The notes: generated from the letters alone by a model not told the origin. DNA of 64,000 nucleotides from Treponema sp. OMZ 798 (GCF_024181385.1 NZ_CP051305.1:2356001-2420000), one strand, 5' to 3'; numbered from the stretch's first letter, positions 1 through 8,533 are shown. Program-made: numbers and translations.

Positions 1-85
1 TTTTATTCTTCCGGTAAAGCATCGGAAAAAACTTCTCTAATAGTTCATCATACTAATTTCCTTATATTTTTATGTCATTCCAAAA

Positions 86-703
86 TTATGTCCGGTTAAA
101 TTTTTGAAATACATTGTTTTGTTTGCGGTCTATATACAAGGCAATTTCTGCAAATTTTGTATCTTTTAATTTGGCAAATTCTTCACGATAAGTTGTTAAT
201 ACTTCAAAAGAATAATAATAAAAACTATAAAATAGATTACCGGGGAAAACATTTTCTTCCTCGTACCGGAGTAAATCATCTTCTTCATTATAAATTTCAG
301 ACCATAGATATTCTTCTTTTAACATATCTTCAAAAAGAGGCAAGGGTTCAGGATGTTCCAGTACTTCTCCATCGCAACAGCATTCAGCTATTACATCAAA
401 AATTTCGAGAAGCCTCTCCACTATATAATCTGCATTTATGTTTGCTTCAGTTTGATTTAATGCTTTAATAAAAATTCTTCCAAGAAATACAAGAGCAAAC
501 GGAGTTGCATACCATAGAGTACTTTGATGTTCAATGTTTATTGAAATTTCATCTAATGCTTTTTCTATTTTATCCGATTCCTGCATATTATCCAATACTT
601 CAAAATATTGAGGAAACAGAGTTGCTCTTGCATAAGTTGTAGGAAGACGATTCCAAGGAACATCATCTATTTTTAAGTTGTGAATATAAGAATTATTTTT
701 CAT
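86..703 (-). CDS. Putative immunity-type helical protein (205 aa)
   Basis: I recognise no named family with certainty. The N-terminal block (DDVPWNRLPTTYARAT, then HQSTLWYATPFA around residues 60-75) looks like a conserved helical family found in immunity gene arrays. No signal peptide or membrane segment is visible, so it is probably cytoplasmic. I chose the ATG at 703, two bases after the upstream gene's stop, over an upstream in-frame TTG that would overlap that gene. It is the last gene of the one-direction island in view. Function as an immunity protein is inferred from context only. Confidence 0.6.
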   Translation of the reverse strand: MKNNSYIHNLKIDDVPWNRLPTTYARATLFPQYFEVLDNMQESDKIEKALDEISINIEHQSTLWYATPFALVFLGRIFIKALNQTEANINADYIVERLLEIFDVIAECCCDGEVLEHPEPLPLFEDMLKEEYLWSEIYNEEDDLLRYEEENVFPGNLFYSFYYYSFEVLTTYREEFAKLKDTKFAEIALYIDRKQNNVFQKFNRT

Positions 704-704
704 A

Positions 705-1007
705 TTACAGATTATATTTTTCAATTAACTCCATCAACACATAGGCAGTGTCAATTTCTTCTGAAAGTAAATCGTCAAACTCTTCTTCAAGTTCATCCTG
801 CATATCGCAAATCCATGATAAAAATTCTTTTGCTTTTTCATAGTTTTGATGAATAAAATAATATTCACCCAAAATACATTTTGCAGATACCACACTGGCA
901 AGATCATCATCCATTTCGATAACCTTATTCAAAGTTTCCAAGGCTTCATCATACAATTTCTTGTTTAGTTGAAGCAATCCTTTTTTTAGGTATAATTCTC
1001 CGTTCAT
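705..1007 (-). CDS. Small TPR-like protein (100 aa)
   Basis: This short acidic helical protein has about two tetratricopeptide-like helix pairs (for example LKKGLLQLNKKLYDEALETL and LGEYYFIHQNYEKAKEFL). No signal peptide is visible. It lies between two island genes, and its stop is two bases upstream of the next ATG, so the two are surely co-transcribed. TPR-like small proteins occur among immunity genes of polymorphic toxins, but no specific partner can be named here. Confidence 0.55.
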   Translation of the reverse strand: MNGELYLKKGLLQLNKKLYDEALETLNKVIEMDDDLASVVSAKCILGEYYFIHQNYEKAKEFLSWICDMQDELEEEFDDLLSEEIDTAYVLMELIEKYNL

Positions 1008-1047
1008 ATTTATCTCCTGCTAAAATAAGCATCTTATGTCTATTCTA

Positions 1048-1782
1048 TCATTTTTTATTGATTTTTGCAAGCTCTGTAATTATATTGTCAAGTGTTTTTG
1101 ATACTAAATTAAAGCCGGCTTTTTTTGCGGCTGCCGGGGCTTTTTCTAATGCAAGTGATACGGCATCCTTTAAAGCTGCTGCATCTTTTAGTGAAATAAG
1201 ACTTTCCTTTGCCGCGGTATTCTCCAAATAATCCGTAATAGTTCTATCGTCATTCAAAAGTGAAAAGCAATTGCAAATCATTATGCCGATATGAGAAAGT
1301 GTTATATAATCGTGTTTTTTCTGCATAAGTTCTATGATTATCGGCCAAACTTCGGAAGTTTTCTTTAAGTACCAAAGCAGACTTGCTGCGGCCTGTCTTA
1401 CTGAAGCATCTTGGTGTACCAAAAATAATTCTCCGAGTTTGCAAGCTTTTATTTTGAATTCCATGTTTTCTTTTTTTTGGATAAAGGTTTCAGAATTTTT
1501 TACTAAATGAGCTGAATCAATATAACGCTCACAATACATTTTTATCAAAAATAAATATTCCCATAACAGCTTCGGATCTTTTTCGGATTGTATTACTTCA
1601 AACAGCTTTGTATAATTAGCAGCTTCTGAAAACCAATCCCTTATCGGATATGTATTTTTCGTGCCGACTTCCAAACAAGAGGCTTGTCTTAAAAACCTTA
1701 TTCCTTTTGTTCTCATACTAATATCGTTGCTTTGAGCTTGCAGTAATGCTTCATCTAATGCTTCTTTTGAATATTTTATCAT
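1048..1782 (-). CDS. HEAT-like helical hypothetical protein (244 aa)
   Basis: This is an all-helical cytoplasmic protein whose middle resembles HEAT repeats (LGELFLVHQDASVRQAAASL at about residues 115-135, followed by further helix pairs). An alanine-rich helix lies near the C terminus. No catalytic motif was recognised. It is followed by the next island gene and preceded by an 8-base gap. Length and context suit an immunity protein, which is an inference. Confidence 0.5.
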   Translation of the reverse strand: MIKYSKEALDEALLQAQSNDISMRTKGIRFLRQASCLEVGTKNTYPIRDWFSEAANYTKLFEVIQSEKDPKLLWEYLFLIKMYCERYIDSAHLVKNSETFIQKKENMEFKIKACKLGELFLVHQDASVRQAAASLLWYLKKTSEVWPIIIELMQKKHDYITLSHIGIMICNCFSLLNDDRTITDYLENTAAKESLISLKDAAALKDAVSLALEKAPAAAKKAGFNLVSKTLDNIITELAKINKK

Positions 1783-1790
1783 ATTCTTTT

Positions 1791-2279
1791 TTATACCTCC
1801 ACTAAACTTTTAAGAACAATTTCTTTAAATAGTTTGCAGTCAAAATTGCAGCCTGAGGCTTTAAGTTTTTTTTCGATCAGTTCTCCTAAGTTTATCAATA
1901 AATTTTCCATAATCAAAATAAATTTATTTTTTATCGGAAGAAGAGGTTCTAAATTCCAATAATTTTTGTCGATACAAAACTCCGCCGTATATTCTTTTTT
2001 TGTACTGGAATACCGGCTTACGCTAATGCCGGTTTTTTCACAATAAGAGGAAACATCTCCGCCGATATACACACTGATTTTTATCTTATTAAGACCTTCA
2101 AAAAAAGATTTTTCAAAATGTTCTTTTAAAGATTTTCTCATCTTTATTATCAATGAATGAATGATTTTTGCTCCGTCAACCTCAGCCGTAATTTCTCCGC
2201 CGATTGCAGCACTCAAAAAAAATTCCATATATTGCTCGATATCATTTTCTTTTATTTTTAAGTTTAAACACCACAGCAA
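1791..2279 (-). CDS. Hypothetical protein of the island (162 aa or about 145 aa)
   Basis: No family was recognised. The protein is soluble, with a central FFLSAAIGGEI segment and a lysine-rich C terminus. The start is uncertain. The full frame begins with TTG at 2279 and overlaps the upstream gene by 38 bases. An internal ATG at 2228 (MEFFLSAAIGGE) would leave a 13-base gap. Tight coupling to its neighbours suggests one transcript. Confidence 0.45.
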   Translation of the reverse strand: MLWCLNLKIKENDIEQYMEFFLSAAIGGEITAEVDGAKIIHSLIIKMRKSLKEHFEKSFFEGLNKIKISVYIGGDVSSYCEKTGISVSRYSSTKKEYTAEFCIDKNYWNLEPLLPIKNKFILIMENLLINLGELIEKKLKASGCNFDCKLFKEIVLKSLVEV

Positions 2280-2571
2280 TAATCAAGACGCATACCCAAA
2301 GGCTCACTTCGGTTATACCTATCGTGATTAAGGCGCCTTTAACCTCAGCACCGCCGCTGCCCTTGCCGTAAACTAAATACCACCACAGTGCGGAAACGGC
2401 AATCGAAACGGACAAAACTATTGCAGAGGCAATTCTGCCTTTTTTTGTCATCAGTCCGTTAGGGTTTTCTTTCGTTGCAAATTTCTTTGTGCCTATTGTT
2501 ACCAATAAAAACAATCCTAATAAAAAAGGAGTTGCTAAGACCGCCATTTCAGGCGTTATTCCTATTCCCAT
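2242..2571 (-). CDS. Small membrane protein (109 aa)
   Basis: Three hydrophobic segments are visible at roughly residues 8-25, 45-65 and 75-97, with a basic tail KLKNKRK, so this is an inner-membrane protein. I chose the ATG at 2571 because GAGGTGG lies a few bases upstream; an earlier in-frame start at 2610 would overlap the preceding SUKH gene by 7 bases. Small membrane proteins in immunity arrays can protect against membrane-acting toxins, but that role is not shown here. Confidence 0.55.
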   Translation of the reverse strand: MGIGITPEMAVLATPFLLGLFLLVTIGTKKFATKENPNGLMTKKGRIASAIVLSVSIAVSALWWYLVYGKGSGGAEVKGALITIGITEVSLWVCVLIIAVVFKLKNKRK

Positions 2572-2603
2572 ATTTTCCCACCTCGTTTTTATTTTATCAT
2601 TTT

Positions 2604-3041
2604 TTACCACTCTTCAAAATTTTGTTCAATGAGATGCTCAAATGAACAGGCAATAACCCTCTTTTTTTCTATATCAAGGTCAAATAAAACAACGCTTCCG
2701 TCAGCTTCAATCGCTATCGGATTCCCTGAACCGTCATCTGCAATCACAAGACTTGTATTTATTTCAGGGAACAATTTTATATCATTAAATAATTTCCTGG
2801 CATAACGGGTTAATTCAATAATTGTTTCTTTGCCTATGGATTCTCCATTTTCAAAAGCGTGTATCGCCAAACCCGCATAAGCTCCTCCGAAAAGTTTTAT
2901 AAATTCCTTATAGTCCTCATCGAGCTTTATATTAAGTTCTTGTTCGGCAGCGGTAATTTGCTCAATATCGGCAGGCTTTCCCCTTAGTGACGGGTGTCTA
3001 TCGAAAAATATTTGCAGCCGTTTTATCAATTTTTGTTCCAT
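2604..3041 (-). CDS. SMI1/KNR4 (SUKH) family immunity-type protein (145 aa)
   Basis: The protein shows the SUKH layout: an N-terminal helix pair (EQELNIKLDEDYKEFIKLFGG), then strands with IADDGSGNPIAIEADGSV and FDLD. SUKH proteins are established as a widespread immunity superfamily for nuclease and other polymorphic toxins. Its 145 residues are typical of single-domain members. The gene is four bases from the upstream membrane-protein gene. The cognate toxin is not in the window. Confidence 0.8.
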   Translation of the reverse strand: MEQKLIKRLQIFFDRHPSLRGKPADIEQITAAEQELNIKLDEDYKEFIKLFGGAYAGLAIHAFENGESIGKETIIELTRYARKLFNDIKLFPEINTSLVIADDGSGNPIAIEADGSVVLFDLDIEKKRVIACSFEHLIEQNFEEW

Positions 3042-3044
3042 ACC

Positions 3045-3557
3045 TTACTCCATAGGCAATTCAAGATAATACTTTGTGAGCACTTTGAAAACACTGTCAA
3101 AAAAATAAAGAGAAAGAACAACAATTATAGGAATGATGATAAGCTCAATGTAATATAGTTTAACCGAAATTGTATTTTGTTGAAAAATTTTTATTTTTCT
3201 TGTGAGCCGGCCAATAGCTAAAAAAAGGTTTGTTATTATAAATGCTATTAAAAATCTATACCCTTCGATAACAACATCAAAAGAAAATCTAAGAGCTTTG
3301 GCACCAGGCCATTTGCTTGGAAAATAGTACCCGATGATATACACCGCAATATTCAGCGTGATGTAGTTCAAAAAAGTTTTAAAATATCTATTTTCAATTT
3401 TGGGAAATAAATCCGGAAGTCCGCCCCAAAGGGGGGCCGAATCATTATATCTTCTTTGTTTTATCAACATGAAAAACCGCGTAATCAGCAGTATATCGGC
3501 TGTAAAAACTAAGAGAGTAAAAATTACCATTACTGTTGTAGTTACAATTTTATTCAT
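3045..3557 (-). CDS. Multi-spanning membrane protein, unknown function (170 aa)
   Basis: Four hydrophobic segments are visible, at about residues 6-28, 63-80, 98-115 and 135-155, separated by basic loops. There is no lipobox and no recognised motif. It sits with 1-3 base gaps between a HEAT-like gene and the SUKH gene, so it belongs to the same transcript. It may be an immunity protein against a membrane-targeting toxin, but this rests on context. Confidence 0.5.
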   Translation of the reverse strand: MNKIVTTTVMVIFTLLVFTADILLITRFFMLIKQRRYNDSAPLWGGLPDLFPKIENRYFKTFLNYITLNIAVYIIGYYFPSKWPGAKALRFSFDVVIEGYRFLIAFIITNLFLAIGRLTRKIKIFQQNTISVKLYYIELIIIPIIVVLSLYFFDSVFKVLTKYYLELPME

Positions 3558-3558
3558 G

Positions 3559-4152
3559 TTAATTTCTAAAGATATGCGGAAAATTCGCTGTAAAAACTTC
3601 CTGTTCTTTGGGAGAAAGATTCTCGAAGTCTTTATTTATTCTTGCAAATATCTTTTTTGCAAGTTCATTTTCCGGGGCATATCTTGCAAGATACTCAACT
3701 ATTAAAGAACCCGCTTCAGGTTTATTTTTTGAGCTTTTGATTGTTTTAAAACCGTACTCAGCTGCATAAGGAACAGCCTTGCCGTCCGGTTTGTGATTGA
3801 AGGCAACAACTGCGTACCACTTTGCTTTGAAATCTTGATTTAACAAGAGGCTCGCCAAATATTTATTTTCAGTCCCCTCGGCTAAGTAAGCGATAGTTAA
3901 AACACATGCACCCTGCACATCTAAGTTTTTATAAGCGGCAACTTCTTTTAAATATTGAATTGCCTTCTGCGTTCCTAGCATACGCAGAGCTAAAACAGCC
4001 CAATAAATTTCGTATTTATTACGCTTCATTTTAAGGCAATTAATCATAGTCTCTTCGGTGAAAGGCATTTTTTCATTATGAAAATATTCCGAAATTGCAC
4101 CCGTTTCATCTATTTCGTCTAATGTCCAATTTGGAAAAAGCGTTGTCTTCAT
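3559..4152 (-). CDS. HEAT-repeat-like protein (197 aa)
   Basis: The sequence is a run of amphipathic helix pairs (IYWAVLALRMLGTQKAIQYL, then LDVQGACVLTIAYLAEG, then FKAKWYAVVAFN) typical of HEAT-like immunity or scaffold proteins. It is cytoplasmic with no signal peptide. The ATG directly follows the stop of the upstream 60-residue gene. Function is not identified. Confidence 0.55.
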   Translation of the reverse strand: MKTTLFPNWTLDEIDETGAISEYFHNEKMPFTEETMINCLKMKRNKYEIYWAVLALRMLGTQKAIQYLKEVAAYKNLDVQGACVLTIAYLAEGTENKYLASLLLNQDFKAKWYAVVAFNHKPDGKAVPYAAEYGFKTIKSSKNKPEAGSLIVEYLARYAPENELAKKIFARINKDFENLSPKEQEVFTANFPHIFRN

Positions 4153-4335
4153 TTATTTTTTCCTCCTCTCAATTTTATATGATACGGCTAATGAAATATT
4201 GTGCAGCTCACATCTGCTTTGCTTTTCTGTATCAGGCCATTGGATCGGTCCTTGAAAATATTTACATCCTGCACAGCTAAGCCCGATGCTATCCCAGCGC
4301 GAAGAATATGAAAATATATCTTTTATTTTTGACAT
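4153..4335 (-). CDS. Small C2CH zinc-finger-like protein (60 aa)
   Basis: The 60-residue protein has Cys-x2-Cys (LSCAGCKYF, about residues 20-23) and, about 18 residues later, Cys-x2-His (CELH), which together could bind one zinc. It ends with basic residues. It overlaps the upstream YezG-like gene by 13 bases and abuts the downstream HEAT-like gene, so translation is probably coupled. No family name is certain. Confidence 0.45.
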   Translation of the reverse strand: MSKIKDIFSYSSRWDSIGLSCAGCKYFQGPIQWPDTEKQSRCELHNISLAVSYKIERRKK

Positions 4336-4655
4336 AATTTTTCTATTTCATCTTGCAATTTTTGATCCCATTCAAATTCCATATTGAATGAACCGTCAGC
4401 GTTTAAATAAAAAACAGCTTTATTCCATTTAGCTTTTCCGCCTTCTGTCATTATTTTGTACAAATCTTTTATGTCTCTCATATTTTTAAAACTGTCAACT
4501 AAGGCTATGTTGCCGGCTGTGCCGTCCGGTTTTTTATATTGCAAAAAGCATTTTACCGCCCCTATATATTCAATCTGCAAAACAGCATTAACCCATTTTT
4601 CTTTAATCGAGTCGGAAATCCGTTGTCCAATCCTCTTATAGATTTCATTTATCAT
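4323..4655 (-). CDS. YezG/DUF600-like immunity protein (110 aa)
   Basis: The pattern of an N-terminal helix (YKRIGQRISDSI), a central strand block with FLQYKKPDG, and a C-terminal FEWDQKL resembles the YezG (DUF600) antitoxin/immunity family, established as immunity to LXG-type nuclease toxins in Bacillus. Length fits. An AGGCCTCC-type complement (GGAGGCCT) lies upstream of the ATG as a ribosome site. The matching toxin is not visible. Confidence 0.6.
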   Translation of the reverse strand: MINEIYKRIGQRISDSIKEKWVNAVLQIEYIGAVKCFLQYKKPDGTAGNIALVDSFKNMRDIKDLYKIMTEGGKAKWNKAVFYLNADGSFNMEFEWDQKLQDEIEKLCQK

Positions 4656-4732
4656 ACCAAGGCCTCCTTTTTTAATTATATCATAGTATTTGATTTTTGA
4701 TAAGTTTATTTAAAAATAAATTTTCCCATTAA

Positions 4733-5032
4733 TCAGAGGGGAGTTCTTAATAGAACCTCTCGTAATCTATTAGTTAATTCTTCAGATGCTAGACACTCTA
4801 TCGGCATTAGATTATCTAAAGCAGGGATTCTTCTTTCAATCCAATTAATGCTATCATTGTAGAATAAATAGTAAGCAACATAAGCTATATCATCATTGTT
4901 TTTTAGTTTTCTTTTTAGTTTATCTAAAATAGATTTGTCTGTATTAAACCCGGCAGAGGCAACTTCTTTTTTGGCTATTTCCACGAAATTATCCCAAACA
5001 TCATCACCGGAGTAGTACTGTTCTAAATTCAT
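4733..5032 (-). CDS. ParS/MbcA-like (DUF2384-type) C-terminal domain protein (99 aa)
   Basis: The C-terminal half (WIERRIPALDNLMPIECL, then a leucine-rich helix) resembles the toxin-binding domain of Xre/MbcA/ParS antitoxins. No N-terminal DNA-binding helix-turn-helix is evident, so it may be a stand-alone or diverged form. I chose the ATG at 5032 because it overlaps (TCATGA) the stop of a decayed zinc-ribbon gene, instead of the ATG 11 codons earlier inside that remnant. No RES-type toxin lies alongside. Confidence 0.45.
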   Translation of the reverse strand: MNLEQYYSGDDVWDNFVEIAKKEVASAGFNTDKSILDKLKRKLKNNDDIAYVAYYLFYNDSINWIERRIPALDNLMPIECLASEELTNRLREVLLRTPL

Positions 5033-5151
5033 GACTTTATACCCAAATCTTCTTTTGAAAACCAAACATTACCGCATTCTCCGCAGCCTCAAAACTTTTC
5101 ATCTTCGGTATCAATATAAGTTACAATTCCTTCCTGACAAATCGGAGCCAC
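5029..5151 (-). pseudogene. Decayed small zinc-ribbon gene with in-frame TGA
   Basis: Reading the minus strand from the GTG at 5151 gives a peptide starting APICQEGIVTYIDTEDEKF, then TGA at 5091-5089, then GCGECGNVWFSKEDLGIKS and a TGA that overlaps the next gene's ATG. The cysteine pairs and the CGNVWF pattern look like a small zinc ribbon in which a Trp codon (TGG) before GCGECG has become TGA. No ribosome site is obvious at the GTG. I call it a pseudogene; selenocysteine is less likely because no SECIS-like hairpin was noticed. Confidence 0.45.
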
Positions 5152-5155
5152 TGAA

Positions 5156-5734
5156 CTATCCAAAAAAGAACGATAGAAAATCTTCAACTTGCTTTGTGCT
5201 TAAGCATTGCGAGAGAATGCCTTCTGTATCATCAATAAAGTTTTCTAAAGGCTCTTCGTCATCATCGCTTGTGTTAAATTTATATTTTTCTTCTTCCAGC
5301 TTCATACATTCGGATAAAAGAAAAAAGAAATCGGCAAGAGAAGAGCTTAAATGAAAGAACTGTCTTTTATCGACAGAACCATACACTCCTCCATTTTTTC
5401 TGTCAAAGTAAACAGCATCATCATTTCTATTTGCAAATACAACCCAATCTTTATTCCACTTTGTATCATCGTTTTGCCGCTGTCCTTCTTTATTAAGAAT
5501 TATGTACCAGCCTTCCTGAGCTCTATCAAGTTTTATCTTAGGTTGAATGGTAAGAAAGAATTCTCCTCCGATTATTAACACATTATCGAAAGACGTTAAA
5601 GAGTAAAACTGATCCAACTCATCTGTGCATTCGGTATTTTTCACGGCATCATCAATGACGGAAAAATTTCCCAGATCGGTTTTATTTCTGCCGAACACAT
5701 TATTAAATTTTGTTAGTGCTTCTTTTAATTTCAT
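5156..5734 (-). CDS. SUKH-like (SMI1/KNR4) protein (192 aa)
   Basis: The central region (FYSLTSFDNVLIIGGEFFL, then a strand-rich segment with WVVFANRNDDAVYFD and GGVYGSVDKRQFFHLSSSL) follows the SUKH pattern of a domain that ends in a helix (ADFFFLLSECM). The C-terminal 45 residues are acidic and unusual. SUKH proteins are established immunity proteins. It belongs to the one-direction island. Confidence 0.6.
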   Translation of the reverse strand: MKLKEALTKFNNVFGRNKTDLGNFSVIDDAVKNTECTDELDQFYSLTSFDNVLIIGGEFFLTIQPKIKLDRAQEGWYIILNKEGQRQNDDTKWNKDWVVFANRNDDAVYFDRKNGGVYGSVDKRQFFHLSSSLADFFFLLSECMKLEEEKYKFNTSDDDEEPLENFIDDTEGILSQCLSTKQVEDFLSFFFG

Positions 5735-5759
5735 AATATATATCCTTTTTTTAATTATA

Positions 5760-6554
5760 TCACAGTTTTCGTTCTTTGATAAGCTTATCCAAATATAATT
5801 TATCTACACTGAGCCATTCAATGCTTGTTTTGCCATTTTTATAATTGCGATATTGGAAGATCATTTCATCCCTTGTTTGAAATAATGCATTCACGCCACA
5901 GCTATTTTTTAATTCATCTATCGTATAATCGATAATAAGTTCATCAATTAGTTCAAGTTTGGATAAATCAAAAGCATAGCATTTTCCTTCAGTTGTACAA
6001 AATATTCCGAAACTATCATTGATTTTTTGGATATTGGATAATGAATCTTTTTTAAATAGTGAATATGTTTTCTCGAGGATTTGTGTAAAATCGGAAGATG
6101 AAATTTTAATAAAGTTTGAGCTGTAAAAATCTGCAAACAAAGCATACTTATCGAAGCTAAACATATAGGATAAATTCTCCGGGAACTTATATATTACCTT
6201 CAGCTCATTATTGTTTAATTCTATGCAATAATCTTGAGAACCGTCCTGTCCTGCTGTAAAAGATATTATTATACGATTTTCTTCATTTAAGCCTGCAAAA
6301 TCTATTTCAGAATCACTAAATTCATCTTCTAATTTTATAGAAGTAATCTTATTTAAAGTTTCATTGAATACCATTATGCGTATGCAATTTTCGTCTATTC
6401 TCTTTGCCGCCCAAGTGATCTTACTTGTATGAGGTGACTGATAGATGACATCAGTTTGGATATTTAATTTTTTTTCAATCTCGGGATCAGGTTTTCTATT
6501 GAGGTCTTCTAAAAAATAACCTTTGCTCTTATTATAGTATTTAATATAAATCAT
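5760..6554 (-). CDS. Hypothetical strand-rich protein (264 aa)
   Basis: The protein appears beta-rich, with repeated strand-turn units (IRIMVFNETLNKITSIKL, IIISFTAGQDGSQDYCIEL, FGIFCTTEGKCYAFDL) resembling a propeller-like or repeat sheet. No signal peptide or known motif was recognised. The end of the gene and its flank resemble the intergenic stretch near 4670-4720, a sign of duplication in this island. Function is unknown. Confidence 0.5.
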   Translation of the reverse strand: MIYIKYYNKSKGYFLEDLNRKPDPEIEKKLNIQTDVIYQSPHTSKITWAAKRIDENCIRIMVFNETLNKITSIKLEDEFSDSEIDFAGLNEENRIIISFTAGQDGSQDYCIELNNNELKVIYKFPENLSYMFSFDKYALFADFYSSNFIKISSSDFTQILEKTYSLFKKDSLSNIQKINDSFGIFCTTEGKCYAFDLSKLELIDELIIDYTIDELKNSCGVNALFQTRDEMIFQYRNYKNGKTSIEWLSVDKLYLDKLIKERKL

Positions 6555-6597
6555 AGTTTAATATTTTATCTCCGTCTGATTTAGAAAAAGTGAAAAA

Positions 6598-7149
6598 CTA
6601 TTCATAATATCGACCTGTTTCAAGAACTTGAAAAGTATTAGGCAATGGATTTTCAGAAAAAGGTAGTATCTCTTTATATTTATTTTTGGATACTACTTTT
6701 TCAAAAAAGTCATATAAATCGTTCGCCGCTTTCAAAAAGCCGGTTCCTCTAAAATCAGTGATATAAATGTTCATCTCATCTTTTAACTCGTTACTTGTAA
6801 TATCCCAAAACAAATAATGTCCATTTTCGCTCATTCCAAATGGAAATAGATTCTTTAAATCTTGATATTTTAAATCCGGTTCCATATCGAACCATAATTT
6901 TTCTTCATTATCCAAAACATCTTGATATGTCGAAATAATTTCTTTACTTCTCAAAAAAATTGAATCAGGATAATTATCCATTGGAATATAAATTATAAAA
7001 AGCCCGGATGATAATCCATAACCATATCTTTCAACAAAAGAAATATAAGAAGAAGGAAATTTCCTTCCATTTTTAAAAGTAAAACTTTTAAGAACAGATA
7101 GATCTCCATTTGTAATTATGTTGCTATTTTTTATTAAACCGAAGTCCAT
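6598..7149 (-). CDS. SMI1/KNR4 (SUKH) family protein (183 aa)
   Basis: A typical SUKH order is visible: a helix with FPSSYISFVERYGYGLSSGL, a strand with FIIYIP, then FPFGMSENGHYLFWDI and a C-terminal helix ANDLYDFFEKV. The FPFG.s..G..lfWd pattern is characteristic of the family. Members are established immunity proteins of polymorphic toxin systems. The gene is flanked by other island genes in the same direction. Confidence 0.75.
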   Translation of the reverse strand: MDFGLIKNSNIITNGDLSVLKSFTFKNGRKFPSSYISFVERYGYGLSSGLFIIYIPMDNYPDSIFLRSKEIISTYQDVLDNEEKLWFDMEPDLKYQDLKNLFPFGMSENGHYLFWDITSNELKDEMNIYITDFRGTGFLKAANDLYDFFEKVVSKNKYKEILPFSENPLPNTFQVLETGRYYE

Positions 7150-7252
7150 ATTATTCTTTATATCTGTATCTATTATACGCTAATTCGGTTTCGGTATCAA
7201 GGTGTTGTCCTTGGCAAAGGAAAGGATAATCACTTCAAAACAGAGTAAAAGA

Positions 7253-7981
7253 CTAAATATTTTCAGAGATAAAATGACTCAAATCATTTTCAATAAATGA
7301 ATTAAATGATTTATTTATAATATGTATTTGATTTTTCCCTATATCATGCAAATATACAGAAGTTTCATGAGGTATGATATATAACTCATCCCCATCACTA
7401 TTCAACCATAATTCCCCAAATTTAATATATTCCTTCCGTAATTCTAACATATCAAAATCAATAAGAATTCCTTCCATTTTTAATTGCGAAATACAATAAA
7501 AAAATGCAATCACATCACTATGTAATAATTTATAAAAGAATGATGAGGTTAATTTTTCTTCGGTTAAATTATTTTCCACAACATCATTTTTCAGTAAGTG
7601 TTTTTTTATTACGGTAAACAAGTTAGGGTAACTTTGCTTCAATTTGGTAAATTTCAAGTCAAAATCAATAATATCAACTTTGTCATAGTTCAAGGAGATA
7701 TCATCTATTTGCTTTCGCCATCCTTCCATATAATTGACTTGTGAATTTTCGTTATAAGATTGATTTATAGATTTTAAGTATTCACGAGCCGCATTTTGAG
7801 ATATTAGAGCGGCACCCATTAAACCTTGTGGCATCTTAGGTTTTATCTTTAAATACCACCGCGGCGGCAAAAATTGTTTTGCAAATTTTTCATTTTGTTT
7901 CCACCAATCAATCCATTCTTCGGGTAGGAATAGTCCTTCAGATAAATGTTTTAGCCCGTTTATTATATTATTTGTTTCCAT
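7253..7981 (-). CDS. Hypothetical immunity-type protein (242 aa)
   Basis: The N terminus (LKHLSEGLFLPEEWIDWW) and the C-terminal strand-plus-helix part (LYIIPHETSVYLHDIGKNQ, then SFIENDLSHFIS) resemble larger SUKH-like immunity proteins, but the middle is not recognised. It is soluble with no signal peptide. Its start is three bases from the stop of the DUF4375 gene upstream, so the two are one transcriptional unit. Confidence 0.45.
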   Translation of the reverse strand: METNNIINGLKHLSEGLFLPEEWIDWWKQNEKFAKQFLPPRWYLKIKPKMPQGLMGAALISQNAAREYLKSINQSYNENSQVNYMEGWRKQIDDISLNYDKVDIIDFDLKFTKLKQSYPNLFTVIKKHLLKNDVVENNLTEEKLTSSFFYKLLHSDVIAFFYCISQLKMEGILIDFDMLELRKEYIKFGELWLNSDGDELYIIPHETSVYLHDIGKNQIHIINKSFNSFIENDLSHFISENI

Positions 7982-7984
7982 GTT

Positions 7985-8521
7985 CTAATCCTCATCTGTT
8001 TCGTAACTGCCGACGAAGACAAATTTTTCGGGGTTGTTTTTAATGTAGGTTATCAGTTTATCGTCAAATTCATCGTGATTATAATAGAACCTATCATGCT
8101 TATCCAAAAAATCATTAAGAGCTTCTTCATCTTTTTCTTCCGCTTCTGAAAGCATATCCCAGCGCTGCTTCCTATCAAAAGAAATTGAGCCGCCGAAAAA
8201 TTCTATCACTTCCAAGAAGTTCTTATATAAATCATCAATGCCAAAAAGCTTAAGACCTTCCAAGGCGTCTTGCCACACAATACCTGTGGAGTTGAAAAAA
8301 AACTGATGATGACCGCCGTTATCGGTTTCCACCGTATACCACTGCAAGGCTAATAAGTAACGCTGCTCCAAAGTAAAATCTTTAGCCGATTTTAGATATT
8401 CTTCATGCGTTCCGTAAATATTTACGGTGTACCACATAGGGTCAATGAGCCGATAAAGGTCAATTTCTTCTCCCATTTCTTTAATAACTTCTATCGTTAG
8501 ATTTTCATTAATTATTTTCAT
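7985..8521 (-). CDS. DUF4375 (DMP19-like) protein (178 aa)
   Basis: The core ETDNGGHHQFFFNSTGIVW, followed by a helix with ALEGLKLFGIDDL, is the hallmark of the DUF4375/DMP19 C-terminal family, which is common among immunity gene sets. The family's molecular action is not well established. Length is normal and no signal peptide is visible. It lies between a DUF2262 gene and the SUKH-like gene. Confidence 0.75.
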   Translation of the reverse strand: MKIINENLTIEVIKEMGEEIDLYRLIDPMWYTVNIYGTHEEYLKSAKDFTLEQRYLLALQWYTVETDNGGHHQFFFNSTGIVWQDALEGLKLFGIDDLYKNFLEVIEFFGGSISFDRKQRWDMLSEAEEKDEEALNDFLDKHDRFYYNHDEFDDKLITYIKNNPEKFVFVGSYETDED

Positions 8522-8533
8522 TTTTTAAGCTCC

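Noticed and set aside
1..85. A coding frame at the left edge (minus strand, YDELLEKFFPMLYRKNK)
   Set aside because: The frame opens only after a TAG, has no start codon and is cut by the edge, so I cannot support a gene.
5089..5091. In-frame TGA as selenocysteine
   Set aside because: The codon sits where a Trp is expected, and no SECIS-like hairpin was noticed downstream; simple decay explains it better.
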